64,000 bases of DNA from Hyphomicrobiales bacterium (GCA_900471925.1 UCGV01000011.1:1-64000), one strand, 5' to 3'; shown: positions 9,265 to 19,029, counted from the stretch's first letter. The notes: generated from the sequence alone by a model not told the origin. Translations and numbers: made by a program.

Positions 9265-9807
9265 CTAGTTGTTCTGGTAGACTTCACCCTTGGAGGTGAC
9301 GATTACCCATTTGCCGTCGCGCTGTTCTAATGTGGCGAGGCGGCTTTCGTCAGGCAGGATCGAACCGACGCGCACGACATACATGCCCGAAGGGTCCTCG
9401 ATCAGCGCCCGGCCGTTTGCGACATGCAGCAGGCGGAAAGATCCCTTGCCGGGGAAAGGCTGATTCTCCATCAGCGTGTCGGCGTCGCGTTCCTTGCCGA
9501 GCTCGGAAACGGTTGCCGTCGTGATGTTGTCGATCGGCGGAACCTTGCTGGCGGGCTCATTCTTGTTGACCATGGCGAGCGGCGAAACGGAAAAGACGTT
9601 GCGCGCCGGCCAGTCGGGCAGTTCCCTCGAGGTCCCGGTATCGGCAACGTTGATGCCGAACTTGTCCTCGTTGAAGAAGACGTACCAGGGGAAGAAGGCG
9701 GAAGCGCCGGCAAGTGCGAGACCGGCAAAGGTCAGCGCGCGATCGAGCAGCGCACCCTTCTTGCGCTCTTTCAGCGCGGCGATCTGTTCGTCTTCGAAAT
9801 TGGCCAT
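9265..9807 (-). CDS. Unknown membrane-anchored protein of the fliI cluster
   Basis: This 180-residue protein follows fliI by two bases, so it is almost certainly in the same transcript. It has a charged N-terminus (EQIAALKERKKG), one transmembrane helix (LTFAGLALAGASAFFPWYVF), a Pro/Asn-rich linker, and a compact C-terminal beta domain (ALIEDPSGMYVVRVGSILPD, RDGKWVIVTSKGEV). That last domain resembles in layout the homology region of secretion-system proteins such as GspC or PilP, which is inference only. Rhizobial flagellar clusters carry an unnamed gene at this place. A role in the basal body or export gate is possible but unproven. Confidence 0.85.
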   Translation of the reverse strand: MANFEDEQIAALKERKKGALLDRALTFAGLALAGASAFFPWYVFFNEDKFGINVADTGTSRELPDWPARNVFSVSPLAMVNKNEPASKVPPIDNITTATVSELGKERDADTLMENQPFPGKGSFRLLHVANGRALIEDPSGMYVVRVGSILPDESRLATLEQRDGKWVIVTSKGEVYQNN

Positions 9808-9809
9808 GA

Positions 9810-11210
9810 TCAGGCCCTCCTTTGAATGGGCGCACCCGGGCTCGGTACGCCGGCGGCGGCCTTGAGAGCGCCGGCAAGATCAGCGAAGGCATCGAGCGAT
9901 TCGCGGTCTCCCGGAGATTGTTTCAGGACGTCATAGATGATCGGCACCTGCTTGACCGCCATGTCGAGATCGGGATCGGCGCCGGGGCGGTAGCCGCCGA
10001 TGAGGCGCAGATCGCGCGTTTCCTCGAAGCGGTGAATCAGCACCTTGAGGCGGGAAACCAGCTTTTCCTGGTCCGGCGTCCAGGCCTTGCGGGCAAGACG
10101 CGAGATCGAGGCGAGCGGATCGATCGGCGGATAACGCCCTTCTTCCGCCAGGCTGCGCTGCAGGACGATGTGACCGTCCAGGATGCCGCGGGTCGAGTCG
10201 GCGATCGGATCGTTGTGATTGTCGCCATCGACGAGGATGGAGATGATTGCGGTGATGGTGCCCGCACCCTCGGGGCCGGGACCGGCACGCTCGAGAAGGC
10301 GTGGAAGCTCGGTAAAGACGGAGGCCGGATAACCGCGAGCGATCGGCGGTTCGCCCGAAGCCGTGGCCACTTCGCGAATCGCGTGGGCGAAGCGCGTCAC
10401 GCTATCGACGATGAAGAGAACGTTTTCGCCCTTGTCGCGGAAATGTTCGGCGATCGTGATCGCCGTCAACGGCGCCATCTTGCGCAGCATCGGGCTCTCG
10501 TCGCTGGTGGCAACGATGGCGATCGCCTTCTTCATGTTTTCACCGAGCGTATCCTCGATGAATTCGCGCACTTCGCGGCCGCGTTCGCCGACGAGCGCGA
10601 TGACCACCTTGTCGAAGGCGTCGGCGCGGGCGAGCATCGACAGCAGCGTGGATTTGCCGACACCGGAGCCGGCGAAGATGCCAAGGCGCTGACCGAGGCA
10701 GAGCGGCGAAAAGATGTCGATGGCGCGTACGCCGGTCTTGAAGCCCTTTTCGACGCGCTGGCGCGTCATCGAAGGCGGCGCGGTATTGGAGATCGAGCGA
10801 CGATCGAGGCCGTCGGTGATCGGACCGCGGCCGTCGATCGGTTCGCAGAGGGAATTGATGGTGCGGCCGCACCAGCTGTCCGACGGAGAGATACGGAAGG
10901 CACCCTTGCGGATGACGACATCATGGATGCCGATCGGCTCGCCCGGCTCGATGGGGCAGACGTAAACCAGATCCGGCTCCACCCTGACCACTTCGCCGAG
11001 ATGAACGCCGGTGGGCGACTTATGCGCCACGAATTCGCCGAGGCGCACGTGCCGGGACAGGCCGCGCACGGTGTAGTGGCCGGCCGCGATAGTGTGGACG
11101 CGGCCGCCGTGGCTTACCGAATATTCCGGTGCAGAGTAACGTTTTGCAAGATCGCCGAGATGGGTGAGCTTCGGTGAAAGCGCATCCTCGGTCAGCAGGG
11201 TGGTGTTCAT
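9810..11210 (-). CDS. fliI: Flagellum-specific ATPase FliI
   Basis: FliI is the hexameric ATPase that helps deliver substrates to the flagellar export gate. The 466-residue protein shows a Walker A loop GIFAGSGVGKSTLL (lysine 187), the F1-beta-like block VIALVGERGREVREFIEDTL, Walker B region VLFIVDSVTRFAHAIREV and the segment FTELPRLLERAGPGPEGAGT. The length and domain order are normal. It lies just downstream of flgF and just upstream of the unknown 180-residue gene. Confidence 0.97.
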   Translation of the reverse strand: MNTTLLTEDALSPKLTHLGDLAKRYSAPEYSVSHGGRVHTIAAGHYTVRGLSRHVRLGEFVAHKSPTGVHLGEVVRVEPDLVYVCPIEPGEPIGIHDVVIRKGAFRISPSDSWCGRTINSLCEPIDGRGPITDGLDRRSISNTAPPSMTRQRVEKGFKTGVRAIDIFSPLCLGQRLGIFAGSGVGKSTLLSMLARADAFDKVVIALVGERGREVREFIEDTLGENMKKAIAIVATSDESPMLRKMAPLTAITIAEHFRDKGENVLFIVDSVTRFAHAIREVATASGEPPIARGYPASVFTELPRLLERAGPGPEGAGTITAIISILVDGDNHNDPIADSTRGILDGHIVLQRSLAEEGRYPPIDPLASISRLARKAWTPDQEKLVSRLKVLIHRFEETRDLRLIGGYRPGADPDLDMAVKQVPIIYDVLKQSPGDRESLDAFADLAGALKAAAGVPSPGAPIQRRA

Positions 11211-11224
11211 GTTCTACGCCCCGC

Positions 11225-11959
11225 TTAGCGGCTGCCGCCCAGCGTCTGAACCGCTTCCTTGAAGGAATCTTCGCTGTCACGCATCAGCGACGACACGCTG
11301 TCGAAGGCGCGGTTCACCTCGATCAGCTGCGTCATCTCGTGCATGGCGTTGACGTTGGAATTTTCCAGATAGCCCTGCTCGACGCCGATATTGAAGCGAT
11401 CGACAACGGCGCGCGGCTGCTCGGTCGGCATGACGCCGCTGTTTTCGTAACGCAGGTAGCCCTTGCTGATATCGGCTTCGAAAAGGCCGAGCGAACCGAC
11501 CTGCCGGTCGTCCTGGTAAATGATGCCATCAGTGCCGACCTTGGGCTCGCCGCCCTTGGTGTTGAGCACGATCGGCGCGCCGCCTGCATCGAGAACGGGA
11601 TAGCCTCTGATAGAGACCAGTTCGCCGGTCTCCTTGATCGTGAAGCGGCCGTCTCTCGTCAAAACCTGGCCGGCCGGCGTATCGAGGGAGAACCAGACAT
11701 CGCCCTTGATGGCGAAGTCGAGCATGTTGCCGGTGTGCTGCATTTCACCATGCGTGCCGTCCAGATAGTCATTGCCCTGGGAAACGAAAGCGACCTTGGT
11801 GTTGGTCTTGTTTTCGTTGTTCGCCATCATCTCGTCGAACTTGACCTCGGTGCCGCGAAAGCCGGTCGTGTTCACGTTGGCCATGTTGTCTGCGATCGTC
11901 GTGAGGCGCTTTTCGAGGGCCATCTGCGACGACAGGGAAACATAAAGACCGGATTGCAT
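11225..11959 (-). CDS. flgF: Flagellar proximal rod protein FlgF
   Basis: FlgF is a rod protein related to FlgG. The start chosen is the ATG at 11959, which gives MQSGLYVSLSSQMALEKRLT and a GGAG site upstream, in place of a longer open frame whose first 67 residues do not look like FlgF. The resulting 244 residues have TIADNMANVNTTGFRG near the N-terminus and ENSNVNAMHEMTQLIEVNRA near the C-terminus. It heads the minus-strand group flgF-fliI and is divergent from motA. Confidence 0.93.
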   Translation of the reverse strand: MQSGLYVSLSSQMALEKRLTTIADNMANVNTTGFRGTEVKFDEMMANNENKTNTKVAFVSQGNDYLDGTHGEMQHTGNMLDFAIKGDVWFSLDTPAGQVLTRDGRFTIKETGELVSIRGYPVLDAGGAPIVLNTKGGEPKVGTDGIIYQDDRQVGSLGLFEADISKGYLRYENSGVMPTEQPRAVVDRFNIGVEQGYLENSNVNAMHEMTQLIEVNRAFDSVSSLMRDSEDSFKEAVQTLGGSR

Positions 11960-12207
11960 GGCGGTAAGCTCCACATTGACAATGAACGGAACGAAACACC
12001 GGGCACCTTTTAATTCGGCCACGGGCTCCGCTGAGCGGCATCTCAGACATGGGCGCGCATGCACCCACTCGTCACGTTCAATATGAAGGCAAATCCTTGC
12101 GCGAAGCTGGCAACACAAAAGGCCGGCGAAAGTCGCGTTCATCAGCCTCACGCAAGGCACAATTCTTATCCGTCGCAGAGAAAAGCAACGTTCAGATTGG
12201 GCTGACG
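11960..12207. promoter_or_regulatory. Divergent promoter region between flgF and motA
   Basis: About 250 bases separate the chosen starts of flgF (minus) and motA (plus). Both neighbouring open frames can be extended into this gap, but the extensions lack family similarity. It should hold the two promoters. I could not define boxes with confidence. Confidence 0.5.
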
Positions 12208-13080
12208 ATGAATATTATTATCGGATTTATTGTTGTTTGCGGTTGTATCGTCGGTAGCTTCATGGCGATGGGCGGCGAAATCGACGCCCTTTTTCAGCCC
12301 TTCGAATTCGTGATCATCGGCGGCGCCGGTCTTGGCAGCTTCATCATGGCAAACCCCATGAAAGTGGTGAAGGACTCGGGCAAGGCGCTCGGCGAGGCCT
12401 TCAAGCACGCGGTTCCGAAAGAACGCAACTACCTCGACACACTCGGCGTGCTCTATTCGCTGATGCGCGACCTGCGCACCAAGTCGCGTAACGAGATCGA
12501 AGCGCATATCGACAATCCGGCCGAATCGACGATCTTCCAGCAGGCTCCGACGATCCTGAAGAACAAGGAACTGACGGCCTTCATCTGCGACTACGTGCGC
12601 CTCATCATCATCGGCAATGCCCGCTCACACGAGATCGAGGCGCTGATGGACGAAGAAATCAACACCATCCTTCACGACAAGCTGAAGCCTTACCACGCGA
12701 TCCAGACCATGGGCGACGCATTCCCGGCTATCGGTATCGTCGCCGCCGTTCTCGGCGTTATCAAGGCCATGGCGCATATCAACGACTCGCCGGAAGTGCT
12801 CGGCCACCTCATCGGTTCGGCACTCGTCGGCACATTCCTCGGCATTCTGCTTTCCTACTGCGTCTGCTCACCGATCGTGTCGCAGATCAAGATCGTGCGC
12901 ACCAAGCAGCACCGCCTCTACATCGTCGTCAAGCAGACCCTGCTTGCCTACATGAACGGCTCGGTACCGCAGGTCGCCCTTGAATACGGCCGCAAGACGA
13001 TCTCGGCGTATGAACGCCCGTCGATCGACGCAGTGGAACAGGAAATGATGAACCCAGGTGGCGAAAACAAGGCAGCTTAA
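12208..13080 (+). CDS. motA: Flagellar stator protein MotA
   Basis: MotA is the proton-channel stator subunit. The ATG at 12208 gives 290 residues starting [20 protein letters not shown], the usual MotA length and N-terminus; the longer frame from 12049 is not MotA-like. Conserved parts include the first two membrane helices, the cytoplasmic loop with charged residues ([20 protein letters not shown]) and the pore region [18 protein letters not shown]. The partner MotB is not in the window. The fliM ATG follows the stop codon directly. Confidence 0.96.
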   Translation: MNIIIGFIVVCGCIVGSFMAMGGEIDALFQPFEFVIIGGAGLGSFIMANPMKVVKDSGKALGEAFKHAVPKERNYLDTLGVLYSLMRDLRTKSRNEIEAHIDNPAESTIFQQAPTILKNKELTAFICDYVRLIIIGNARSHEIEALMDEEINTILHDKLKPYHAIQTMGDAFPAIGIVAAVLGVIKAMAHINDSPEVLGHLIGSALVGTFLGILLSYCVCSPIVSQIKIVRTKQHRLYIVVKQTLLAYMNGSVPQVALEYGRKTISAYERPSIDAVEQEMMNPGGENKAA

Positions 13081-14028
13081 ATGACTATGAGCAATGCTTC
13101 GCATGACAACCCGACGATGGACCCCGTCCTTCTCGCCAAGCTGACAGGCGGTCTTGGCGACAAGGGCAAGGTCGCCAAACTCTGCAGCTCCTTCGGCGAT
13201 ATCTATGGTGAATTCCTGCCGGATATCCTGAAGAGCGAGACCGGTCTGGACGTAATCGTCAACTATCTCGGCTGCGAGATGGGCTACAAGAATCATCTTA
13301 TCGACGATCTCACCACCAACATGACGCTGGTCGATGCGACGCTGCGCAACTGGTCGAACAATATCACGATCGCCTGCGGAAACGGCTTCATCATCACACT
13401 GATGGAACATCTGCTCGGCGCCACCGCCGAAACGATCGAGGAGCCGGCCGACCGTCTGCTCTCCGTTATCGAGCTCGATCTCGCCGGCATGGTGTTCGAC
13501 AAGATTTCCAAGGTGCTGCGTTCTGCTGTCAATGCGCCCGGTGGTTTCGAACCGAGCCTTTCGAGCCCCTACGCGCTGGAAGCGCGCATCCGTCCGCCGG
13601 AAGACAAGCCGGACGAATTCGCCGCCGCGATCAACCTGTCGGCAACGCTTGCCGGCATCGTCTCGGAATTCACGCTGATCGTTCCTCAGGTGGCTCTTCT
13701 GAAGACCAAGGTCGCGCCGCCGAAGCCGAAGAAGCAGGCGACCAAGTCTCCGGAATGGACGGAGCAGATCGGTGACCAGGTTCGGCGCTCTCAGGTGACG
13801 CTCGAGGCGAAGATCCGCCTGCAGGACCTGACGCTTCGGACGATTTCCAAGCTGATGGCCGGCGACGTTATCCCTTTCCGCGACAGCGGCGACGTGCGCG
13901 TCGAGGTCAGCGCCAACAGCAAAGAGTTGTATGTGTGCGAGTTCGGCCGTTCCGGCGACAACTACATGGTGCGTGTGAAAGACACCATGAATTCGGATGA
14001 TGAGCTAATCCGGCACTTAATGAATTAA
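13081..14028 (+). CDS. fliM: Flagellar motor switch protein FliM
   Basis: FliM is the middle part of the C ring and binds phosphorylated CheY. The 315-residue protein begins right after motA. The middle CheC-like domain is recognisable ([35 protein letters not shown]). The C-terminal SpoA domain contains [20 protein letters not shown] with GDVIPF. It is divergent compared with enteric FliM, and the usual N-terminal CheY-binding LSQxEID motif is not obvious, as expected for rhizobial FliM. Confidence 0.92.
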   Translation: MTMSNASHDNPTMDPVLLAKLTGGLGDKGKVAKLCSSFGDIYGEFLPDILKSETGLDVIVNYLGCEMGYKNHLIDDLTTNMTLVDATLRNWSNNITIACGNGFIITLMEHLLGATAETIEEPADRLLSVIELDLAGMVFDKISKVLRSAVNAPGGFEPSLSSPYALEARIRPPEDKPDEFAAAINLSATLAGIVSEFTLIVPQVALLKTKVAPPKPKKQATKSPEWTEQIGDQVRRSQVTLEAKIRLQDLTLRTISKLMAGDVIPFRDSGDVRVEVSANSKELYVCEFGRSGDNYMVRVKDTMNSDDELIRHLMN

Positions 14029-14092
14029 TCGGTTCTCTCGCATTCAGCTGCAAAGGCAGTTTGAGGCAAGTTTCAACTGGAATAGTGATTTC

Positions 14093-14710
14093 ATGGCTAC
14101 GAAGAAAACACAGCAGAACAGCGACCTCTCCCTGGACATGCCGGGCAATGAAGCCGATCTGGATCAGGCTATCGACGATCTGCGCGGCGTGCTGAAGAAA
14201 GATGCGGATGGCGATTTTCCGCAGTTCGGCGACGACCTGCAGACGGATGCCTTCGCAGCAGGAACGGACCTCTCGCCTTTCGGCGGCGATGCCGGCGAAA
14301 CCGCCTTCGGTGGCGGTGCCGATTTCGGCGCCGACGACTTCGGCGGCAGCCCGACGGCCATGGGAGGCGCAAGCGCCCCCAGCTTCGGCGCGACGCAGAG
14401 CTTCGGCGGCGGTAATTCCTTCCAGTCCGCTCCGGCACCGCTCGGCAGCGCACTGAACTCCAACCTCGATATGATCATGGACATCCCGATCGATGTCCAG
14501 ATCGTACTCGGGACGAGCCGTATGCAGGTCTCCGGCCTGATGAACCTCACCGAGGGTGCGACGATCGCACTCGACAAGAAGATCGGCGAGCCGGTCGAAA
14601 TAATGGTGAACGGCCGCAGGATTGCACGCGGCGAGATTACGGTTCTTGATAATGACGACACGCGATTCGGTGTAAAACTGATAGAAGTTTTGAGCACGAA
14701 AAAAGCCTGA
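14093..14710 (+). CDS. fliN: Flagellar motor switch protein FliN
   Basis: FliN forms the lower rim of the C ring. The C-terminal 85 residues are a clear SpoA domain: [40 protein letters not shown] and [20 protein letters not shown]. The protein is 205 residues, longer than enteric FliN, because of an N-terminal extension of about 110 residues rich in Gly, Ala, Phe and Asp (repeated FGG, FGAD, SFGG units). This part looks disordered. Rhizobial FliN proteins are known to be long. Confidence 0.95.
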   Translation: MATKKTQQNSDLSLDMPGNEADLDQAIDDLRGVLKKDADGDFPQFGDDLQTDAFAAGTDLSPFGGDAGETAFGGGADFGADDFGGSPTAMGGASAPSFGATQSFGGGNSFQSAPAPLGSALNSNLDMIMDIPIDVQIVLGTSRMQVSGLMNLTEGATIALDKKIGEPVEIMVNGRRIARGEITVLDNDDTRFGVKLIEVLSTKKA

Positions 14711-14738
14711 TCCCTGTGCGGGACGGAGAGGTTAGACC

Positions 14739-15776
14739 ATGATGGACTTTGACGATTTCGGCGGCGCACTTGCCGGGAAACCGTTGACCCAGGCTGAAAA
14801 GGCGGCGGCTGTTCTTCTTGCTATGGGGAAGGGTGTCGCCGGCCGACTGCTGAAATATTTCACGCAGGCCGAGCTGCAGACCATTATCGGATCTGCCCAG
14901 GCGCTTCGGGCCATCCCACCGGACGAGCTTCTGCAGCTCGTCGGCGAATTCGAGGATCTCTTCACCGAAGGCGCGGGTCTTATGGACAACGCCAAAGCGA
15001 TTGAGGCCATCCTCGAAGAAGGCCTGACGCCTGACGAGGTCGATAGCCTCCTCGGTCGCCGCACCGCTTTCCAGGCCTACGAGTCCTCGATCTGGGATCG
15101 TCTGGCAGAAGCAGAGCCTGCTTTCGTCGCCCAGTTCCTGCTGCGCGAACATCCGCAGACCGTCGCTTACATTCTCTCCATGATGCCTTCCTCCTTCGGT
15201 GCGAAGGTACTGCTGCAGCTTCCCGACAATCGCCGCGCCGACATCATGAACCGTACGGTCAACATGAAGGGCGTCAGCCCGAAGGCCGCGCAGATCATCG
15301 AAAACCAGGTGATGACGCTGCTGGCCGAAGTCGATGCGGAACGCAACGCATCCGGCTCGACGAAGGTCGCCGACCTCATGAACGAGATGGACAAGCCGCA
15401 GGTCGACACGCTGCTCACCTCGCTCGAATCGATCAGCCGCGAGGCCGTCAACAAGGTTCGTCCGAAGATCTTCCTCTTCGAAGACCTCATGTTCATGCCG
15501 CAGCGCAGCCGCGTCATGCTGCTCAACGACATCTCGGGCGACGTTCTCACGGTCGCGCTGCGTGGCGCATCGGCAGAAATCCGCGAATCGGTGCTGTCGG
15601 CCATCAGCCCGCGCCAGCGCCGCATGATCGAATCGGATCTGCAGAGCGGCATGGCCGGCGTCAATCCGCGCGAGATCGCGATCGCCCGCCGCGCCGTCGC
15701 GCAGGAAGCGATTCGTCTGGCCAATGCCGGCCAGATCGAGCTCAAGGAAAAAGAGGGCGGCCCGGCGGCCGCCTAA
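14739..15776 (+). CDS. fliG: Flagellar motor switch protein FliG
   Basis: FliG transmits torque between stator and rotor. The 345-residue protein has the N-terminal MS-ring-binding domain (LTQAEKAAAVLLAMGKGVAG), a middle domain with the EHPQTVAYILSMM-type motif (REHPQTVAYILSMMPSSFGA), and the C-terminal domain with KIFLFEDLMFMPQRSRVMLL and DVLTVALRGASAEIRESVLS. The second contains the charged ridge that meets MotA. It follows fliN by 28 bases. A strong terminator-like hairpin lies downstream, before flhB. Confidence 0.96.
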   Translation: MMDFDDFGGALAGKPLTQAEKAAAVLLAMGKGVAGRLLKYFTQAELQTIIGSAQALRAIPPDELLQLVGEFEDLFTEGAGLMDNAKAIEAILEEGLTPDEVDSLLGRRTAFQAYESSIWDRLAEAEPAFVAQFLLREHPQTVAYILSMMPSSFGAKVLLQLPDNRRADIMNRTVNMKGVSPKAAQIIENQVMTLLAEVDAERNASGSTKVADLMNEMDKPQVDTLLTSLESISREAVNKVRPKIFLFEDLMFMPQRSRVMLLNDISGDVLTVALRGASAEIRESVLSAISPRQRRMIESDLQSGMAGVNPREIAIARRAVAQEAIRLANAGQIELKEKEGGPAAA

Positions 15777-15859
15777 ACGATCGCAACTGTTGACAAAACC
15801 GCCGCCAGGCAAGGCGATGGTTGATCGGCAGCAAGCACACGTCTACCCTTCAGGGAAAC

Positions 15860-15887
15860 AGGCCGCGCTCCAGCAGCGGCCTTTTTC
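15860..15887 (+). terminator. Terminator-like hairpin between fliG and flhB
   Basis: The stem AGGCCGC/GCGGCCT with a 9-base loop is followed by CTTTTTCTTT-type pyrimidines (five T in a row). It has all features of a Rho-independent terminator on the plus strand. It ends only about 20 bases before the flhB TTG start, inside what would otherwise be one operon, so it may act as an attenuator. Confidence 0.75.
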
Positions 15888-15907
15888 TTTGACGGAGGGC
15901 CGCGCAT

Positions 15908-16987
15908 TTGGCCGATGATGACAAGGACAGCAAAACAGAAGACCCGACCGCGAAAAAGCGGGCTGATGCTGCCGAGAAAGGTAATACCCCGAACTCGCGC
16001 GAACTGTCGATCTTTGCGACGGTACTGGCGACTTTCGTCTATCTGGTCTTCTTCCTTCCCGACGCCACCGGTCATATGGCCGAAATGTTGCGCGATATTT
16101 TCGAACAGCCGGATCAATGGAAGATCGATACCGGACCAGATGTCATCTCGCTGTTCGTCAAACTCGGCTGGGCCTGCGCTGCGCTGCTGGCACCGGCCTT
16201 CATCCTGTTCATGTCGTTCGGCATCGCGTCATCGGTCCTGCAGAACCTCCCGACACCGGTTCTGGAGCGAATCCGTCCCCAGGCTTCGCGCCTTTCGCCG
16301 ATCAAGGGATGGTCTCGGCTCTTCAGCCTGCCCGGCCTCGTCGAATTCGGCAAGGCGCTGTTCAAGGTCGTGGTTGTCGGAGTGATTCTCTTCTTCGTGC
16401 TCAGAAGCGAATATTTCGGCTCGATCGATGCGATGTTCTCCGATCCGCAGACGATCATGGTTCGCATGATGACGTCGATGCGCAAGATCATCATCGTCAT
16501 GCTCGTCGCCACGGCCATCGTCGCCATCGCCGACCTCTTCTGGACGCGGTACCACTGGTTCACCGAACTGAAGATGACGAAGCATGAAATCAAGGAAGAA
16601 AACAAGCAGTCGCAGGGCGACCCCTTCGTCAAGAGCAGGCAGCGTTCGGTCATGCGCGACCGCGCCCGCCGTCGCATGATCGCCAATGTTCAGCGCGCGA
16701 CACTTGTTATCGCCAACCCGACACACTACGCGGTGGCGCTGCGCTATGTGCGCGAGGAAAACGACGCGCCGGTTGTTCTTGCCAAGGGTCAAGACCTAAT
16801 TGCGTTGAAAATCAGAGAGATCGCCGAGACGAACGGCATCCCGGTGTTCGAGGATCCGCCACTCGCGCGCTCCATGTTTGCGCAAGTCTCGGTGGATAGT
16901 GTCATACCGTCAGTCTTCTATAAGGCCGTCGCGGAGCTCATTCATCGGGTTTACGCCGCGCAGGCCAAGAACAAACGGGTAAGATAA
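15908..16987 (+). CDS. flhB: Flagellar export switch protein FlhB
   Basis: FlhB is the self-cleaving export gate component that switches substrate class from rod/hook to filament. The 359-residue protein starts at a TTG (no in-frame ATG exists until residue 57) with a GGAGG site about eight bases ahead. The N-terminus ([20 protein letters not shown]), four membrane helices, and the cytoplasmic part with the autocleavage loop NPTH at residues 270-273 are all intact. An upstream hairpin may limit its expression. Confidence 0.96.
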   Translation: MADDDKDSKTEDPTAKKRADAAEKGNTPNSRELSIFATVLATFVYLVFFLPDATGHMAEMLRDIFEQPDQWKIDTGPDVISLFVKLGWACAALLAPAFILFMSFGIASSVLQNLPTPVLERIRPQASRLSPIKGWSRLFSLPGLVEFGKALFKVVVVGVILFFVLRSEYFGSIDAMFSDPQTIMVRMMTSMRKIIIVMLVATAIVAIADLFWTRYHWFTELKMTKHEIKEENKQSQGDPFVKSRQRSVMRDRARRRMIANVQRATLVIANPTHYAVALRYVREENDAPVVLAKGQDLIALKIREIAETNGIPVFEDPPLARSMFAQVSVDSVIPSVFYKAVAELIHRVYAAQAKNKRVR

Positions 16988-16992
16988 GCCGA

Positions 16993-17433
16993 ATGAAAAA
17001 ATGCCCCTACTCTGCCCAGCGTGAAAAAATCCTTGCAGAAGCGATCAGCCCGGTCGCAACCGAGCTCAGGCTTCTGGATGCATCCGATCTCATTTCTCTG
17101 CTGCGCTTCGAGTATTACGGTAATCTCGCCGATCTCGTCGCTTCTGCGGCCGAACTGTTTTTTCACCCTGGCACGGTCAATTTCGGCCTGGGCGGGAACT
17201 ATACGCTGGAATGGGGCGGCAAGCCCGAAGTCGTGCTCGATCTCGAAATCAAGCCGCGCGGTGTTACCGTCTATGCGCAGCTGACGCTGACGGAAGATCA
17301 TGCCGGCATCGAGATCAGCCATATTGCCTTCCAGAACGCTTCGGCCAATCCGGATGAAAACACGGTCTTCCTCGAAAGAAGCCTGCGCGAGGCGCGCTAT
17401 ACCGTATCGCGACCGCAGGCGCTGGCCGGCTAA
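16993..17433 (+). CDS. Unknown conserved protein downstream of flhB
   Basis: This 146-residue protein begins five bases after flhB ends and is very likely cotranscribed with it. It has no signal peptide or membrane helix. The sequence is soluble and acidic, with LRFEYYGNLADLVASAAELF, a beta-rich middle (YTLEWGGKPEVVLDLEIKPR) and an RSLREARYTVSRPQ tail. I recognise no named domain. Rhizobial flagellar clusters contain an unnamed reading frame here, so a small assembly or motor accessory role is possible. The gene ends just before a terminator. Confidence 0.85.
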   Translation: MKKCPYSAQREKILAEAISPVATELRLLDASDLISLLRFEYYGNLADLVASAAELFFHPGTVNFGLGGNYTLEWGGKPEVVLDLEIKPRGVTVYAQLTLTEDHAGIEISHIAFQNASANPDENTVFLERSLREARYTVSRPQALAG

Positions 17434-17456
17434 GGCATTTTCTGTTTGGTAATATC

Positions 17457-17490
17457 AGGCCCGGCCCGCAAGGCGCCGGGCCTTGCTGTT
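17457..17490. terminator. Terminator between the flhB group and visR
   Basis: The 9-base perfect stem AGGCCCGGC/GCCGGGCCT with a 9-base loop lies between two convergent transcripts and is followed on the plus strand by a T-containing tail (TTGCTGTT). It is the likely end of the motA-flhB group and could also serve visNR from the other side. Confidence 0.65.
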
Positions 17491-17527
17491 CCGAAGAGAC
17501 CTGCACGCTTCTGCGATGGGGAAATGT

Positions 17528-18274
17528 TCAGCTGATGTAGCCGAGACGAATCGCCTTGGCGATCGCCTGGATGCGATTGACCGAATCCAGCTTGATGGTC
17601 GCGGAGCCGAGATAGGCATTGACCGTATGGACGGAGAGGCCGAGCTTGTCGGCAATCTCTTCGCTGATACGGCCGTCGCCGGCAAGCTGCAGGCAGGCGA
17701 TTTCGCGTTCGCTCAGCGCTTCAGTCGCCGCGGCACGACGCTCGTCGAGCGAGAGCAGATCCATCATGACGTTGCAGCAGCGGCCATGCAGTTCGATGAT
17801 CGTATCGTTCTGCGGATCGATATCGTCGCCCGTGAAGAGCACGAAACCATTGCCGACAGCGCCAAGCCGCACCGGGAAGGCAAGGCCGGAGAAAGGCACC
17901 AGACCGTCCTTCAGCCGCACCATGAAGGGCGAGAAGTCGATCGGGCCGGGTGCGGCACGATCGTGGCTGGCGGCCCAGAACAGCGGCAGCAGAGAACGAT
18001 CGATATGCTCGAGCAGAGCTTCGCCATAGGCATCGACGAAGGCCTTGCCGAAGGCGGCATTGGAGGAACCCCAGTTTTCAAGCTCGCAGACCAGTCGCTG
18101 CTTTGCCGGCACGCCGGAGCCGGTCACGCGAAAGACCGCGAAGCCCTGTGCATCCGCGAGCTTCTGCATGGCGATCAGGCGCGGGAAAAGGTCGGACCGA
18201 CTGGAAATCCTGTTCACACGGACCATGCGCATCTGGTCCGCATTGCTAATCGCCCTGCCTGTGTGATGGCCCAT
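17528..18274 (-). CDS. visR: LuxR-family flagellar master regulator VisR
   Basis: VisR and VisN form the heteromeric class I activator at the top of the rhizobial motility cascade, acting through Rem. The 248-residue protein has an N-terminal autoinducer-binding-like domain and a C-terminal LuxR helix-turn-helix: LSEREIACLQLAGDGRISEE, IADKLGLSVHTVNAYLGSAT. It follows visN by eight bases and has a good GAGGGA ribosome site. The identification as VisR rather than VisN rests on order (visN first) and its position next to the flhB end, as in S. meliloti. Confidence 0.9.
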   Translation of the reverse strand: MGHHTGRAISNADQMRMVRVNRISSRSDLFPRLIAMQKLADAQGFAVFRVTGSGVPAKQRLVCELENWGSSNAAFGKAFVDAYGEALLEHIDRSLLPLFWAASHDRAAPGPIDFSPFMVRLKDGLVPFSGLAFPVRLGAVGNGFVLFTGDDIDPQNDTIIELHGRCCNVMMDLLSLDERRAAATEALSEREIACLQLAGDGRISEEIADKLGLSVHTVNAYLGSATIKLDSVNRIQAIAKAIRLGYIS

Positions 18275-18282
18275 GATTTCCC

Positions 18283-19029
18283 TCAGACGAGATTGTTGCG
18301 AACGGCGAAGGCTATCGCCTCGGAACGTGTCTTCGTTGCTGTCTTGCGCATCACGCTGGTGATGTAATTGTTGATCGTATTACGGGAAATGCCGAGAATC
18401 ATGGCGATCTCGTCGCTCGTCTTTCCCTCGGCAATCCAGAAAAGGCATTCCAGCTCGCGTTCCGTCAGCTCGAAATCGCGATCGACCTTCGTGCCGCCGC
18501 AGCGCAGGAAGCTGGCGAAATAGCCCGCAAGCAGGCCAACGTCGCGCAGACGCTCCGGCGAAAGCACGATGCCTTCCCGGAACAGGAACATCAGCGCCAG
18601 ACGGGAGCGGCCGACATTGATGGTCAGCGAGCAATATTGGCGGCTTGCGCCGTCAGGAACTTCGGCGCTATCGGGCAGCAGCGCAAAGCCCGGCTGCAGC
18701 ACCTGCATGCATTTCTCGAATTCCGTCGAGCGGGCATAACCGGAGACCAGGTCGTTGGCGACCTCTTTCACCAGATCGAAGGGCCAGTCCGAGGAGACGA
18801 TGAAATCCAGGCCGCTCTCCTGGATGAGGTCGCAGCGAACCATAAGATAGTGCATGGCGCCGACATATTCGGTCAGCGCCCGAAGACCTGCCTGCAGTTT
18901 GCCACCCTCGGCGATGACACGCAGGCGCTCAATCAGCGCATCGCGCGGCTGAAGGTCCGGCATATTGACGCCAGCGAAAGTCGCCACCTGCTTCTCGCCT
19001 TTATTCGCCTGAAATATGTCCATATCCAT
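18283..19029 (-). CDS. visN: LuxR-family flagellar master regulator VisN
   Basis: VisN is the partner of VisR. The 248-residue protein has the same two-domain layout, with the DNA-binding part LTERELECLFWIAEGKTSDE followed by IAMILGISRNTINNYITSVM. The start used gives MDMDIFQANKGEK; a weak AGGG site precedes it, and a start further inside is possible. It is first in a two-gene operon with visR and has a long, hairpin-rich upstream region. Confidence 0.9.
   Translation of the reverse strand: MDMDIFQANKGEKQVATFAGVNMPDLQPRDALIERLRVIAEGGKLQAGLRALTEYVGAMHYLMVRCDLIQESGLDFIVSSDWPFDLVKEVANDLVSGYARSTEFEKCMQVLQPGFALLPDSAEVPDGASRQYCSLTINVGRSRLALMFLFREGIVLSPERLRDVGLLAGYFASFLRCGGTKVDRDFELTERELECLFWIAEGKTSDEIAMILGISRNTINNYITSVMRKTATKTRSEAIAFAVRNNLV

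Noticed and set aside
12049..12207. Upstream extension of motA (53 codons)
   Set aside because: The extension is basic and unlike MotA. The ATG at 12208 gives the normal N-terminal membrane helix and length.
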